Below are positions 8,814 to 16,904 of a stretch of DNA of 64,000 bases, one piece after another; the stretch's first letter is position 1; each line of letters opens with the position of its first letter. Location: positions 62,001 to 126,000 of the forward strand of contig NZ_BMGM01000008.1 of assembly GCF_014640195.1 (NCBI RefSeq), written 5' to 3'. This DNA comes from Psychroflexus planctonicus (GTDB lineage: Bacteria > Bacteroidota > Bacteroidia > Flavobacteriales > Flavobacteriaceae). The notes beneath the pieces were generated by a model. It searched no databases. It was not told the origin of the DNA and saw only the letters and a program-made list of their open reading frames with translations. The position numbers and the translations under genes are program-made.

Positions 8814-9095
8814 TTATTTGTCATAATAGTGTCCCATTGCAGAAATGATATACACCGTCACCACATTTTCAACTACTTCGTAAATCAATCGGTCTTTTTT
8901 ATTGATTCTTCTAGACCAAAGACCACTAAGCTCATGTTTTAATTGCTCAGGTTTACCGGTTCCAGAATAGGGATGAACTTTTAATTCTTCAATAATTTTA
9001 GAAATTTTGGCTGTGCTTTTTACATTGCCAGATTTTTTATGTTTTGCAAAATCTTTCTTTGCTGTTTTTTTAATGACTATTCGATAATTTCCCAT
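8814..9095 (-). CDS. yoeB: Txe/YoeB family toxin (mRNA interferase)
   Basis: A 93-residue RelE-fold toxin. It shows the YoeB signature blocks HPYSGTGKPEQLKHELSG, WSRRINKKDRLIYEV and the C-terminal GHYYDK with the His-Tyr pair used for catalysis. YoeB toxins cut mRNA in the ribosomal A site until neutralised by their antitoxin. The start overlaps the upstream antitoxin gene by 19 bases, the standard coupled antitoxin-toxin order. All recognisable active-site blocks are intact. Confidence 0.92.
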   Translation of the reverse strand: MGNYRIVIKKTAKKDFAKHKKSGNVKSTAKISKIIEELKVHPYSGTGKPEQLKHELSGLWSRRINKKDRLIYEVVENVVTVYIISAMGHYYDK

Positions 9096-9289
9096 ATGTC
9101 TTTATCTGCTGGGAGTTCAATTCCTTTTTCTTCTCTTGCCTTTTGAATTTTAGCAACAAATGCTTTGTTGTAGCTGCTTTCTGGCTCTTCGACCACTTGT
9201 ACATCCTTTTTATCTACATGAAAAGCTTTTAGAAAAGCAAGTAATGCTTTTCCTTTTTCAGAATGTTCATTTATTTTAATAGTTGTCAT
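9077..9289 (-). CDS. Antitoxin of the YoeB-type toxin-antitoxin pair
   Basis: A 70-residue acidic protein placed first in the two-gene operon. The N-terminus (MTTIKINEHSEKGKALLAFL) looks like a short DNA-binding/dimerisation unit, and the C-terminal half is Glu-rich and suited to wrapping the toxin. It does not look like classical YefM/Phd but like the short DUF2683-type antitoxins that I recall beside RelE/YoeB toxins in Bacteroidota. The role is inferred mainly from position. It probably represses its own promoter with the toxin. Confidence 0.8.
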   Translation of the reverse strand: MTTIKINEHSEKGKALLAFLKAFHVDKKDVQVVEEPESSYNKAFVAKIQKAREEKGIELPADKDIWEIIE

Positions 9290-9309
9290 GATGTTGAAGT
9301 TTTATAACA

Positions 9310-9317
9310 CAAAGATA
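9310..9317 (-). promoter_or_regulatory. -7 promoter element of the toxin-antitoxin operon
   Basis: The minus strand reads TATCTTTG (TAnnTTTG), 20 bases before the antitoxin ATG. Just upstream lie three TTAGATG motifs (9324, 9378, 9398) that could be operator half-sites. Confidence 0.5.
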
Positions 9318-9495
9318 TGATTTTTAGATGAATATATGTTTTTGTTTCTACTTTCAGAAAACCTGAATCTTTTAAAATTAGATGTAATTTGCTCATATTA
9401 GATGAATATGTAACATTAAATAGATTGGCTTTTAAACCCTTATATCGGCATTTGTAACTTCAATACTTTTAGCGTTTTTTAGCAGCTAAATTTCC

Positions 9496-9503
9496 TATTT
9501 TTG
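9496..9503 (+). promoter_or_regulatory. -7 promoter element of mnmA
   Basis: TATTTTTG lies 17 bases before the mnmA ATG at 9521, in the divergent spacer with the TA operon. Confidence 0.5.
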
Positions 9504-9520
9504 CAGACTATAAAAGTAAA

Positions 9521-10696
9521 ATGAAAAGAGTAGTTGTAGGACTTAGTGGCGGAGTAGATTCGAGTGTAACAGCCTATTTATGCAAGGAAATGGGCTACGA
9601 AGTTATTGGATTGTTTATGAAAAACTGGCATGACGATAGCGTAACCATTAGCGATGAATGTCCTTGGTTAGACGATAGCAATGATGCCATGCTGGTAGCT
9701 GAAAAATTAGGCATTCCTTTTCAAACAGTTGACTTAAGTGCAGAATACAAAGAGCGGATTGTAGATTACATGTTTAAGGAATACGAAGAAGGCAGGACGC
9801 CCAATCCAGACGTGTTGTGTAACCGCGAAATCAAATTTGACGTTTTTTTAAAAATAGCCGAATCGCTTGGTGCAGATTATGTGGCAACGGGACATTATTG
9901 CCGAAAAACAAGTTTTGAAAAAGAAGGAAAAGAAATTCACCAACTTTTAGCAGGAAAAGATCAAAACAAAGATCAGTCTTATTTTTTATGCCAGATTTCT
10001 CAAGAACAACTTTCTAAAATTATTTTTCCTATAGGTGAATTGCAAAAGTCTGAAGTTAGAAAAATTGCAACTGAACAAAATTTAGTGACAGCCGATAAAA
10101 AAGATTCACAAGGTTTGTGCTTTATCGGGAAAGTTCGATTACCTGAGTTTCTTCAACAGCAATTGAAACCCAAAAAAGGAGACATTATTGAAATTGATGC
10201 AGATTCGCCCATTTACAATAATCAAAAATCATTCGAAAATAGTTTACTTGAAGCGACTTCTAAATACGAATATTCTTCAGCAGACGGAAAAAAAGTAGGT
10301 ACGCACGATGGAGCACATTTTTTTACCAAAGGACAACGCAAAGGCTTGGCAGTTGGTGGAACTAAAGAACCATTGTTTGTAATTGACACCGATGTAAAAG
10401 AAAACGTGATTTATACTGGCCAAGGCAAAAATCATCCAGGTTTACAGCGCAAAGGTTTGGTGGTAAAACCCCATGAAACACATTGGTTAAGAACAGATTT
10501 AACTTTAAAAATAGGCGAAAGCCTAGAAGTGATGGCTAGAATTAGGTACCGTCAGCCTTTAGAAAAAGCTACTTTATACCTAGAAAAAGAAGGCTTATTT
10601 GTTATTTTTGAAAATGAACAATACGCTATTGCCGAAGGACAATTTGTGGCTTGGTATGAAGGAGACGAATTGCTTGGGTCGGGTGTAATTTCTTAA
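9521..10696 (+). CDS. mnmA: tRNA-specific 2-thiouridylase MnmA
   Basis: A 391-residue enzyme that thiolates U34 of tRNA-Lys, -Glu and -Gln using a persulfide sulfur carried from a cysteine desulfurase. The PP-loop SGGVDSS is at residues 9-15. The catalytic cysteines sit in CNREIKF (~100) and GLCFIG (~200), and the C-terminal domain carries the ARIRYRQP motif. A Bacteroidota-style insertion (~230-260) is present. A cysteine desulfurase that could supply sulfur is encoded at 54632. The next gene begins 10 bases downstream. Confidence 0.96.
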   Translation: MKRVVVGLSGGVDSSVTAYLCKEMGYEVIGLFMKNWHDDSVTISDECPWLDDSNDAMLVAEKLGIPFQTVDLSAEYKERIVDYMFKEYEEGRTPNPDVLCNREIKFDVFLKIAESLGADYVATGHYCRKTSFEKEGKEIHQLLAGKDQNKDQSYFLCQISQEQLSKIIFPIGELQKSEVRKIATEQNLVTADKKDSQGLCFIGKVRLPEFLQQQLKPKKGDIIEIDADSPIYNNQKSFENSLLEATSKYEYSSADGKKVGTHDGAHFFTKGQRKGLAVGGTKEPLFVIDTDVKENVIYTGQGKNHPGLQRKGLVVKPHETHWLRTDLTLKIGESLEVMARIRYRQPLEKATLYLEKEGLFVIFENEQYAIAEGQFVAWYEGDELLGSGVIS

Positions 10697-10706
10697 TTTA
10701 AAAAAC

Positions 10707-11654
10707 ATGCAACAAAACAACCGAATTACTTCGCTTTTTAATATACAATATCCTTTAATTCAAGCTGGTATGATTTGGGCTAGTGGCTGGAAATTAGCTT
10801 CAGGAGTGAGTAATGAAGGTGGCTTAGGAATTATTGGCGCAGGTTCTATGTATCCTGAAGTTTTAAGGGAACATATTCAAAAATGTAAAAAAGCAACACA
10901 AAAACCTTTTGCGGTAAATGTTCCTATGTTGTATCCCGATTTGGATAAAATCATGCAAATTATCATCGAAGAAAAAGTACCTATTGTTTTTACATCAGCA
11001 GGAAACCCCAAAACTTGGACACCAATTTTAAAAGAAAACGGAATACAAGTAGTGCATGTGGTGAGCAGTGTAAAATTTGCTTTAAAAGCACAAGAAGCTG
11101 GAGTAGATGCGGTGGTTGCCGAAGGTTTTGAAGCCGGTGGACACAACGGAAGAGAAGAAACGACTACATTTACTTTAATCCCGATGGTAGCTAAAGAAAT
11201 TGAAATTCCGTTAATTGCTGCTGGTGGAATTGCTACTGGAAAAGCCATGTTGGCTGCTATGGTTCTTGGAGCTGATGCAGTGCAAATTGGAACTCGATTT
11301 GTGGCAAGTCATGAAGCTTCGTCTCATCTTAAATTTAAACAAGAAGTAGTAAAAGCCAAAGAAGGTGCAACGCAGTTAACCTTGAAAGAATTAGCTCCTG
11401 TGCGATTGATTAAAAACAAGTTTTTTGAAGATGTTCAGAAATTATATCAAAAAGGAACAACTCCAGAAGAACTTAAAGAATTGCTCGGTAGGGCAAGAGC
11501 TAAAAAAGGAATGTTTGAAGGCGATTTGGAAGAAGGTGAATTAGAAATTGGTCAAATTGCTGGATTGATAGATAAAATACAACCTGCAGCTGAAATTGTA
11601 AAAGAAATTATTACTGAATTTGAAGCCGCAAAACAAGAAGTTGCTGTTTTGTAG
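10707..11654 (+). CDS. Nitronate monooxygenase / FabK-like FMN-binding TIM-barrel protein
   Basis: A 315-residue TIM-barrel flavoprotein of the 2-nitropropane dioxygenase family. Visible blocks are YPLIQAGM at the N-terminus, the FMN/substrate region AEGFEAGGHNGRE (~138-150), and the phosphate-binding AAGGIATGKAMLAAM and GADAVQIGTRF. Members oxidise alkyl nitronates or, as FabK, act as enoyl-ACP reductases; these motifs do not separate the two. It is cytoplasmic and probably co-transcribed with mnmA. Confidence 0.85.
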   Translation: MQQNNRITSLFNIQYPLIQAGMIWASGWKLASGVSNEGGLGIIGAGSMYPEVLREHIQKCKKATQKPFAVNVPMLYPDLDKIMQIIIEEKVPIVFTSAGNPKTWTPILKENGIQVVHVVSSVKFALKAQEAGVDAVVAEGFEAGGHNGREETTTFTLIPMVAKEIEIPLIAAGGIATGKAMLAAMVLGADAVQIGTRFVASHEASSHLKFKQEVVKAKEGATQLTLKELAPVRLIKNKFFEDVQKLYQKGTTPEELKELLGRARAKKGMFEGDLEEGELEIGQIAGLIDKIQPAAEIVKEIITEFEAAKQEVAVL

Positions 11655-11710
11655 TAAAAATTCCAACATTTAAAGCTGATTATTCATTGTGTGTATAAAA
11701 CAAATATGCC

Positions 11711-11768
11711 ACTAATGCACGAATAACTTCGCTCAATGCTAGACATCGGCTAAGCGAAGTCTACAACT
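11711..11768 (+). repeat. Direct repeat copy 1 (~58 bp)
   Basis: Begins ACTAATGCACGAATAACTTC and is matched at 11944-12001 with about seven differences. It contains an inverted pair, ACTTCGCT (11726-11733) and AGCGAAGT (11753-11760), so the transcript could fold into a hairpin. Confidence 0.8.
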
Positions 11769-11855
11769 TTGCACCGCTAAACAAAGTGTATCTGCTTTAT
11801 AAGGATTTTCAAGCCTGATAACTTTTTATCAATAAAATTTGCCCATATAACAAGC

Positions 11856-11936
11856 TAAAATCTATAAATCTATAAATCTGAAATCTATAAATCTGAAATC
11901 TATAAATCTAAAATCTGAAATATAAAATCTGAAATC
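11856..11936. repeat. AT-rich tandem array, 8-9 bp units
   Basis: About nine units alternate between AAATCTATA and AAATCTGA. The regular short period and lack of spacer variety rule out a CRISPR array; it is a simple-sequence satellite. Confidence 0.8.
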
Positions 11937-11943
11937 ATCAATT

Positions 11944-12001
11944 ACTAATGCACGAATAACTTCGTTCAATGCTAGACATCAGCTAAGCGAAATTTGTAAC
12001 T
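11944..12001 (+). repeat. Direct repeat copy 2 (~58 bp)
   Basis: Second copy of the 11711-11768 repeat. The arms of its internal inverted repeat have drifted (ACTTCGTT and AGCGAAAT). Confidence 0.8.
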
Positions 12002-12025
12002 TCGCTCACCCTTACAAAGCCTTCA

Positions 12026-14854
12026 TCAATACCATTTCCTAGTGAACAAACGGAATAGAGTTGGAATATCTAGTGTAACAATAAACCGAATACGTTCTGC
12101 GTAATCAGACTCTCCCATTTCCCAACCTAAACTTGAATACGCTGGTAAGTAGACTTCAAAATAATCTTCTACAAGATTTAATCGAATACCTGAATCGTAC
12201 AAAAATTCTGGATTACTTCCTTCATTTTTCACAAAACCCATATCGCCATAAGCAAAAATCCAATTCCAAATGGTAGTACTTGCATTGGTTGTAGCAATCC
12301 ATTGGTTGGCAAAAGCAGGTTGTAACATCGATTTAAAACCACCTTCTGCCATGATAAACTGTTGACTAAACAATCCGCTTTCTTCGCTACGTCCATAATA
12401 ATTATAATCGAACATATAATCGGTTGGTCGGTCTAAAGCAAAACTAAAAAAATCGGTTGAGGTGTCATTGAACAAAAACAAACCACCATAAAAGCGAAAG
12501 TTGATTTGCCTATTGTTCACAAAAAGTTTTCTGAAGGTGGCAGTTGCAGAAATTTTACTGAAATTTTTAGATAATTGATAATCAGCTTGAGCAGTAAAAA
12601 AACGATCTAAATTTTTGTTTTGATATCGGTAATTTAAATTATAAATATCGTAGTTGGGTTCATTAAAAGTAGTGTTTTCGCTACGGTCTCTATTTACACT
12701 TGTACTTCTAACGGTTAAGGCTTGTCTCACGTTGTTTCGCAAGTCTTTTGGTCTGTAAAAAAAACTTGCATAGGTAGAATATGAATTGAAAAATAGATCT
12801 ACATCATACGAAAAACGAGAGCCGCCTATTCCAGTCCGTATGGAAAAAATATCATCGTTTTTAAATAAAAAAGTATAATCTAAAGAACCCGAACCGATTA
12901 ATGCATTGCTTACCAATCCATATTTAGGAGACAGGCTATAGCTAAATTGTTTGGGTAACAGAGAAGTATTGTAAAATTTGGGTCCTGTATAAAACCCATC
13001 ATATAAATTATATCCAAATTCAGGAATTAAAAAAAGCTGCTCTTTAGTTGGATCTTCAATATCTTCTAAAATCCGTATTTGTATTGGTTTACTAAATAAT
13101 TTTGTTACCCGTTGATAGTTGTTTCGCTTATTTAGCTCAGGAATAACTTCATTAAAGTTAACAGCCACACGTTCTGCACCTTCATTTTTAATTTTTACTA
13201 CGGTATCTTTTCCAAAACCTTCAATCCAAACTCTAGAAATTTCCTTATCATCTTTTATTTGCGAAATGGCAACAGGTAAACTATTAGGATAGCGATTAAT
13301 AAGTTTAACTTCTATAGAATCCTTGTTATTGTTTCGCTTTGCGCTTTTTATTTTGAAATCGATAAACTCATTTTCTTTGGCAAAATCATCAAACCACCAA
13401 TCTATGTTTTTTTGAGTTTGATTGCTTAAACTTTTTCTGAAATCAGTTACATTGGTATGCGAAGACTTATTTTTTGCATAAAAGTCTTTAATTCCTTTAT
13501 TTACTTCTTGATTGCTACTATAATCTTTTAAATAAGCCATAGCAATTCCAGCTTTATACGGATTGGCAATTTTTTGATTAAAACGCAACAAAGAATCCTG
13601 AGGAGTCATTAAAGTTTGATCGATGTTTTGGCGAATCATAGTTTGCAATAAAAAATCGTACTGGTCATTGAAATCTAAAGTTGAAGCATGCGTCCAATTA
13701 ATTCCTTTTATATTACTTAAAGTGCCGAGCAATTTTGTATTCGGATAAAATAATTCTACGTATTCCATCATTAATGAAAATTGAATGGCATCTAAAATCC
13801 ATTGATCTTTTCTGGAGTTAATAAACACCGAATGCTTTAGATATTGGGCTGTTAAGGTTTTGAATAATTTTATATCAAATTGAAAACCATCTGGAAACGG
13901 TCTAATAAAATCGGGTAATTGGTTCAAGCCATACACCGGTGAGATGTTGTAATCGTTTTCTGAAACTAAAATTCGTTGATTAGGAAACTTGTCCAACCTT
14001 ACTTTTAAAAAATTTAAAATTCGATCGGTAATCAGCGCTTCAATATTTTCGTTGAGTTGGTTTTCTCTTATATTCGAAACTATTGTTCCAAAATCGGTAA
14101 CGGTTGTGCTAAAGGTATTTAGTAATTCCAAATGCAAATCAATTTGGCTTTGATTTTCGCCAGAAAGCAAGAGGGTTTTTATTTCATTGGTTTCAGAAAT
14201 TTCCTTTTTTTCTAAAGCAGTGGCTACTGCATATTTTTTAGGCAAAGACAATTCAATTTGATAATCAATTTTTTGTTGAGGCAAATCAAAAAGCTCTAAA
14301 TCGCTGTATTTCCACCATTCATTTTGATATACCGCTGGTTGTATTAACCAATACTTCATTTTAAAATTCCCGTTATTGTACCCAAATCCTGTAAATTTAT
14401 CTAAAGGAATTGAAATTGCATAAGCTAAATTCAATTGAATTTCTTCACCTGGTAAAAGCGCATTCTTCAATTTTACTTCAATTAAATCTACTTGTTTTTT
14501 AGGCCTTTTCCAAGCTAAATTTTCATTTTGATTAGAAATATAATCCAAGTTTGTACCGCCTCGATCTTCTGCAGATGCAAAATGAAATTTTCGAGTGTAT
14601 TCTTGTGCATAACGCTTGCCCAGTGGACTTCTTTTATCAGAAAAAGCATTTACCCAATCATACAACCAAAGGCTGTACAAGGTATCTTTAGAAGTATTTT
14701 TAAAGTTGATTTCTTGTTGAATATCAAAACCGCGCAAAGCTTCATTCATGCTCACATCTGCACGGATAGATTGTTGGGCATGCAAACAACCGCAACTGAA
14801 CAGAAACAAAACACAAATTATTTTTAGGAATAGCTTTAAGGGCAATTTTTTCAT
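12026..14854 (-). CDS. M1-aminopeptidase-like exported protein with C-terminal beta-barrel; zinc site missing
   Basis: A 942-residue envelope protein. The signal peptide (residues ~1-27) has a Cys-rich hydrophobic core and ends in LHAQ. Residues ~30-250 resemble the M1-peptidase N-terminal beta-domain (NTSKDTLYSLWLYDWVNAFS). The helical 'catalytic' region has no HExxH; the matching place reads LTAQYLKHS, and the usual NEG motif reads WILDAIQFSLMMEY, so both zinc ligands and the general base are gone. Residues ~620-942 form an aromatic, alternating barrel ending RLFTRKWY, typical of an outer-membrane anchor. It is probably a structural or binding protein. ATG 14854 is preferred over an upstream TTG at 14863. 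Confidence 0.75.
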   Translation of the reverse strand: MKKLPLKLFLKIICVLFLFSCGCLHAQQSIRADVSMNEALRGFDIQQEINFKNTSKDTLYSLWLYDWVNAFSDKRSPLGKRYAQEYTRKFHFASAEDRGGTNLDYISNQNENLAWKRPKKQVDLIEVKLKNALLPGEEIQLNLAYAISIPLDKFTGFGYNNGNFKMKYWLIQPAVYQNEWWKYSDLELFDLPQQKIDYQIELSLPKKYAVATALEKKEISETNEIKTLLLSGENQSQIDLHLELLNTFSTTVTDFGTIVSNIRENQLNENIEALITDRILNFLKVRLDKFPNQRILVSENDYNISPVYGLNQLPDFIRPFPDGFQFDIKLFKTLTAQYLKHSVFINSRKDQWILDAIQFSLMMEYVELFYPNTKLLGTLSNIKGINWTHASTLDFNDQYDFLLQTMIRQNIDQTLMTPQDSLLRFNQKIANPYKAGIAMAYLKDYSSNQEVNKGIKDFYAKNKSSHTNVTDFRKSLSNQTQKNIDWWFDDFAKENEFIDFKIKSAKRNNNKDSIEVKLINRYPNSLPVAISQIKDDKEISRVWIEGFGKDTVVKIKNEGAERVAVNFNEVIPELNKRNNYQRVTKLFSKPIQIRILEDIEDPTKEQLFLIPEFGYNLYDGFYTGPKFYNTSLLPKQFSYSLSPKYGLVSNALIGSGSLDYTFLFKNDDIFSIRTGIGGSRFSYDVDLFFNSYSTYASFFYRPKDLRNNVRQALTVRSTSVNRDRSENTTFNEPNYDIYNLNYRYQNKNLDRFFTAQADYQLSKNFSKISATATFRKLFVNNRQINFRFYGGLFLFNDTSTDFFSFALDRPTDYMFDYNYYGRSEESGLFSQQFIMAEGGFKSMLQPAFANQWIATTNASTTIWNWIFAYGDMGFVKNEGSNPEFLYDSGIRLNLVEDYFEVYLPAYSSLGWEMGESDYAERIRFIVTLDIPTLFRLFTRKWY

Positions 14855-14919
14855 TTTATACAATCTTCGCTAAAGTAAGGTTTACCTTTTACATAATGTA
14901 TAATTCAATATAAAGCTTT

Positions 14920-16179
14920 TTATTGTTTTACAAACTTATAAGTCTTTGGAAAACCTGAAATTTTAATAAAGTAGACCCCTTTTGAAAAATGACTTACATC
15001 AATTTTTTGAGTAGATAAATGGGTAGAAGCTGTAAATAATCTTTTCCCCAAATTATCAAAAATTGAAATTTCATTTTGATTTGTAAATTCAGGATTTAGG
15101 TTAATGTGAAGCTGGTTGCTAACTAAGTTCCCTTTAGGAAATTCTATTATTTCTGTTGAAGCATTCCAAGTTGAAGCAGATAAGCTTGCATCGGTATTTG
15201 TTACTTCCATAACCACCGGTAAATGGTCGCTCATTAAATACAATAAATTCCGAGTTGCTTGGCTAAAAGTTCCTGAGCAAGATGAGTCGCTGATGTTTTT
15301 GTTGTAGCAATTTCCATTGTTTCCGTAAGCTACATAAGAATCTTCTTTATACACAATAGAATTGTTTGAATCCATAATATTGTTAGAAACCATAATAAAA
15401 TCAAAACGATCGTCCATACCGCCACCCGCACCAAAATCGTCAAAGTTGTTATTCGAAGTTCGTGTACTTTGGGTGTGCACATTGGCAAATGTAGCATTGT
15501 TGTTCCAATCTCCTACGGCGTTTATGGGATCGCTAAATAAAACGGAAGATTGCCCCATTACCAATTGTAAAAAAGCACTTTCGTTAGCCGTATAAAAATT
15601 GAAATCTCCTGCAAAAATTACATGAGAATCATCTGGTAAACCGGCTAAGTAAGTAGTGAAATCGTCTACCATATTCGATCGAATAACTTCATTTGTTGTT
15701 CCTTGTGCAGCTTTTAAGTGCGCCACAAAAATATCTAAGTAAAGCGCGTCTTCTGCTTCATTATTTAAGACTTCTAGTTGGTAGTAATTAATGTCGCGTA
15801 GTTGTGTTTCAATGATGTCTGTAAAATGCAAACTGAATTTACTTTCGTCGAAATAAATGTGCTGTTGAAGCTCTTGAAAGCTAGACGAAGTATTGGGTAC
15901 AAAATCAGGCATGGCGTAAGTTACATCCTGATTATCATTTAAAACATCATTTAAAATAAGGTTTGCTGCTGTTTCATTTTGCAATTCACAAACCATGAAA
16001 ATATCGGGTTGCACATCATCCACAATGTCATTGAGAATTGCTGTTCTATTGCTAGGCGGAGCTTCAGGAAAATTGAGTAAGTTGTAAAACATCAACCTAT
16101 AATCTTCTTGAGCATAAGTAATGCTGCTAACTAGTAATAGTAAAAAAAAGGGTATTTTTTTAAACAAGTTTTTATGCAT
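14920..16179 (-). CDS. Secreted endonuclease/exonuclease/phosphatase-fold protein with T9SS tail
   Basis: A 419-residue protein exported by Sec and then probably by type IX secretion. A signal peptide (~1-23, ending ITYAQ) precedes an EEP domain (~24-335) with its usual blocks: YNLLNFPE, CELQNE (metal-binding Glu), FAGDFNF (catalytic Asp/Asn) and SDHLPVVMEV (Asp-His). The last ~75 residues, ending GVYFIKISGFPKTYKFVKQ, form a Por-secretion-type sorting domain. It may be a secreted DNase or phosphodiesterase used to gain phosphate or nucleotides. It overlaps the 3' end of the upstream LOG gene by one base. Confidence 0.85.
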   Translation of the reverse strand: MHKNLFKKIPFFLLLLVSSITYAQEDYRLMFYNLLNFPEAPPSNRTAILNDIVDDVQPDIFMVCELQNETAANLILNDVLNDNQDVTYAMPDFVPNTSSSFQELQQHIYFDESKFSLHFTDIIETQLRDINYYQLEVLNNEAEDALYLDIFVAHLKAAQGTTNEVIRSNMVDDFTTYLAGLPDDSHVIFAGDFNFYTANESAFLQLVMGQSSVLFSDPINAVGDWNNNATFANVHTQSTRTSNNNFDDFGAGGGMDDRFDFIMVSNNIMDSNNSIVYKEDSYVAYGNNGNCYNKNISDSSCSGTFSQATRNLLYLMSDHLPVVMEVTNTDASLSASTWNASTEIIEFPKGNLVSNQLHINLNPEFTNQNEISIFDNLGKRLFTASTHLSTQKIDVSHFSKGVYFIKISGFPKTYKFVKQ

Positions 16180-16865
16180 TAAAAGTTTGGACTCAAATCA
16201 AACTGATTGTAGAATTCGTCTAAAATAGCCAAAACTTCTTCTTCGGTATCTACCAAATGAATTAAATCTAAATCGCCAACACTAACAGTTTCATTTCGTT
16301 CTACCATGGTTTCTTTAATCCAATCTAATAAGCCAGACCAATATTCTGTACCTACTAAAATAATAGGGAATTTGTCTATTTTTTTGGTTTGTATCAACGT
16401 AATGGCTTCAAAAAGTTCGTCTAAAGTTCCAATGCCACCCGGCATGACTACAAAACCTTGTGCATATTTTACAAACATTACTTTACGTACAAAAAAGTAA
16501 TCGAAGTTTAAATTTTTATCGCGATCTATGTACGGATTATCATGTTGTTCAAAAGGCAATTCAATATTTAAACCTACCGAAGTTCCTCCAGCTAAATGTG
16601 CACCTTTGTTTCCAGCTTCCATAATTCCAGGTCCACCGCCGGTAATTACGCCATAACCGTGGTCTACAATTTTTTGCGCAATGCTTATTGCCAATTTGTA
16701 GTATTTGTGTTCAGGTTTTAAACGAGCCGAACCAAAAATAGAAACACAAGGACCAATTTCGCTCATGCGTTCATAACCTTGAACAAATTCGCCCATTATT
16801 TTAAATAAAGCCCAACTATCGTTGGTTTTAATTTCGTTCCAGTTCTTGTATTTTTTAGTTACCAT
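16179..16865 (-). CDS. LOG-family / TIGR00730 Rossmann-fold nucleotide phosphoribohydrolase
   Basis: A 228-residue cytoplasmic protein with the two LOG signatures, GGGPGIMEAGNKGA (~77-90) and PGGIGTLDE (~142-150). Family members remove the ribose-phosphate from nucleotide monophosphates (cytokinin-activating enzymes in plants; PpnN-like AMP/GMP nucleosidases in bacteria). It sits between uvrA and the secreted EEP gene on the same strand. The true substrate cannot be read from the sequence. Confidence 0.88.
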   Translation of the reverse strand: MVTKKYKNWNEIKTNDSWALFKIMGEFVQGYERMSEIGPCVSIFGSARLKPEHKYYKLAISIAQKIVDHGYGVITGGGPGIMEAGNKGAHLAGGTSVGLNIELPFEQHDNPYIDRDKNLNFDYFFVRKVMFVKYAQGFVVMPGGIGTLDELFEAITLIQTKKIDKFPIILVGTEYWSGLLDWIKETMVERNETVSVGDLDLIHLVDTEEEVLAILDEFYNQFDLSPNF

Positions 16866-16904
16866 TTTTCTTATTTTATAGGTTAGCGTTCATTAAAAAA
16901 CAGC

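Larger units (their letters stand above)
11655..12025. other. Non-coding spacer with two kinds of repeat
   Basis: Between convergent genes. It holds two copies of a ~58-bp imperfect direct repeat (11711-11768 and 11944-12001) flanking a tandem AAATCTATA/AAATCTGA array (11856-11936). No gene or clear terminator was seen. Confidence 0.7.

Noticed and set aside
11856-11936. Possible CRISPR array
   Set aside because: Units are 8-9 bases with no unique spacers and no cas genes nearby; a simple tandem repeat.
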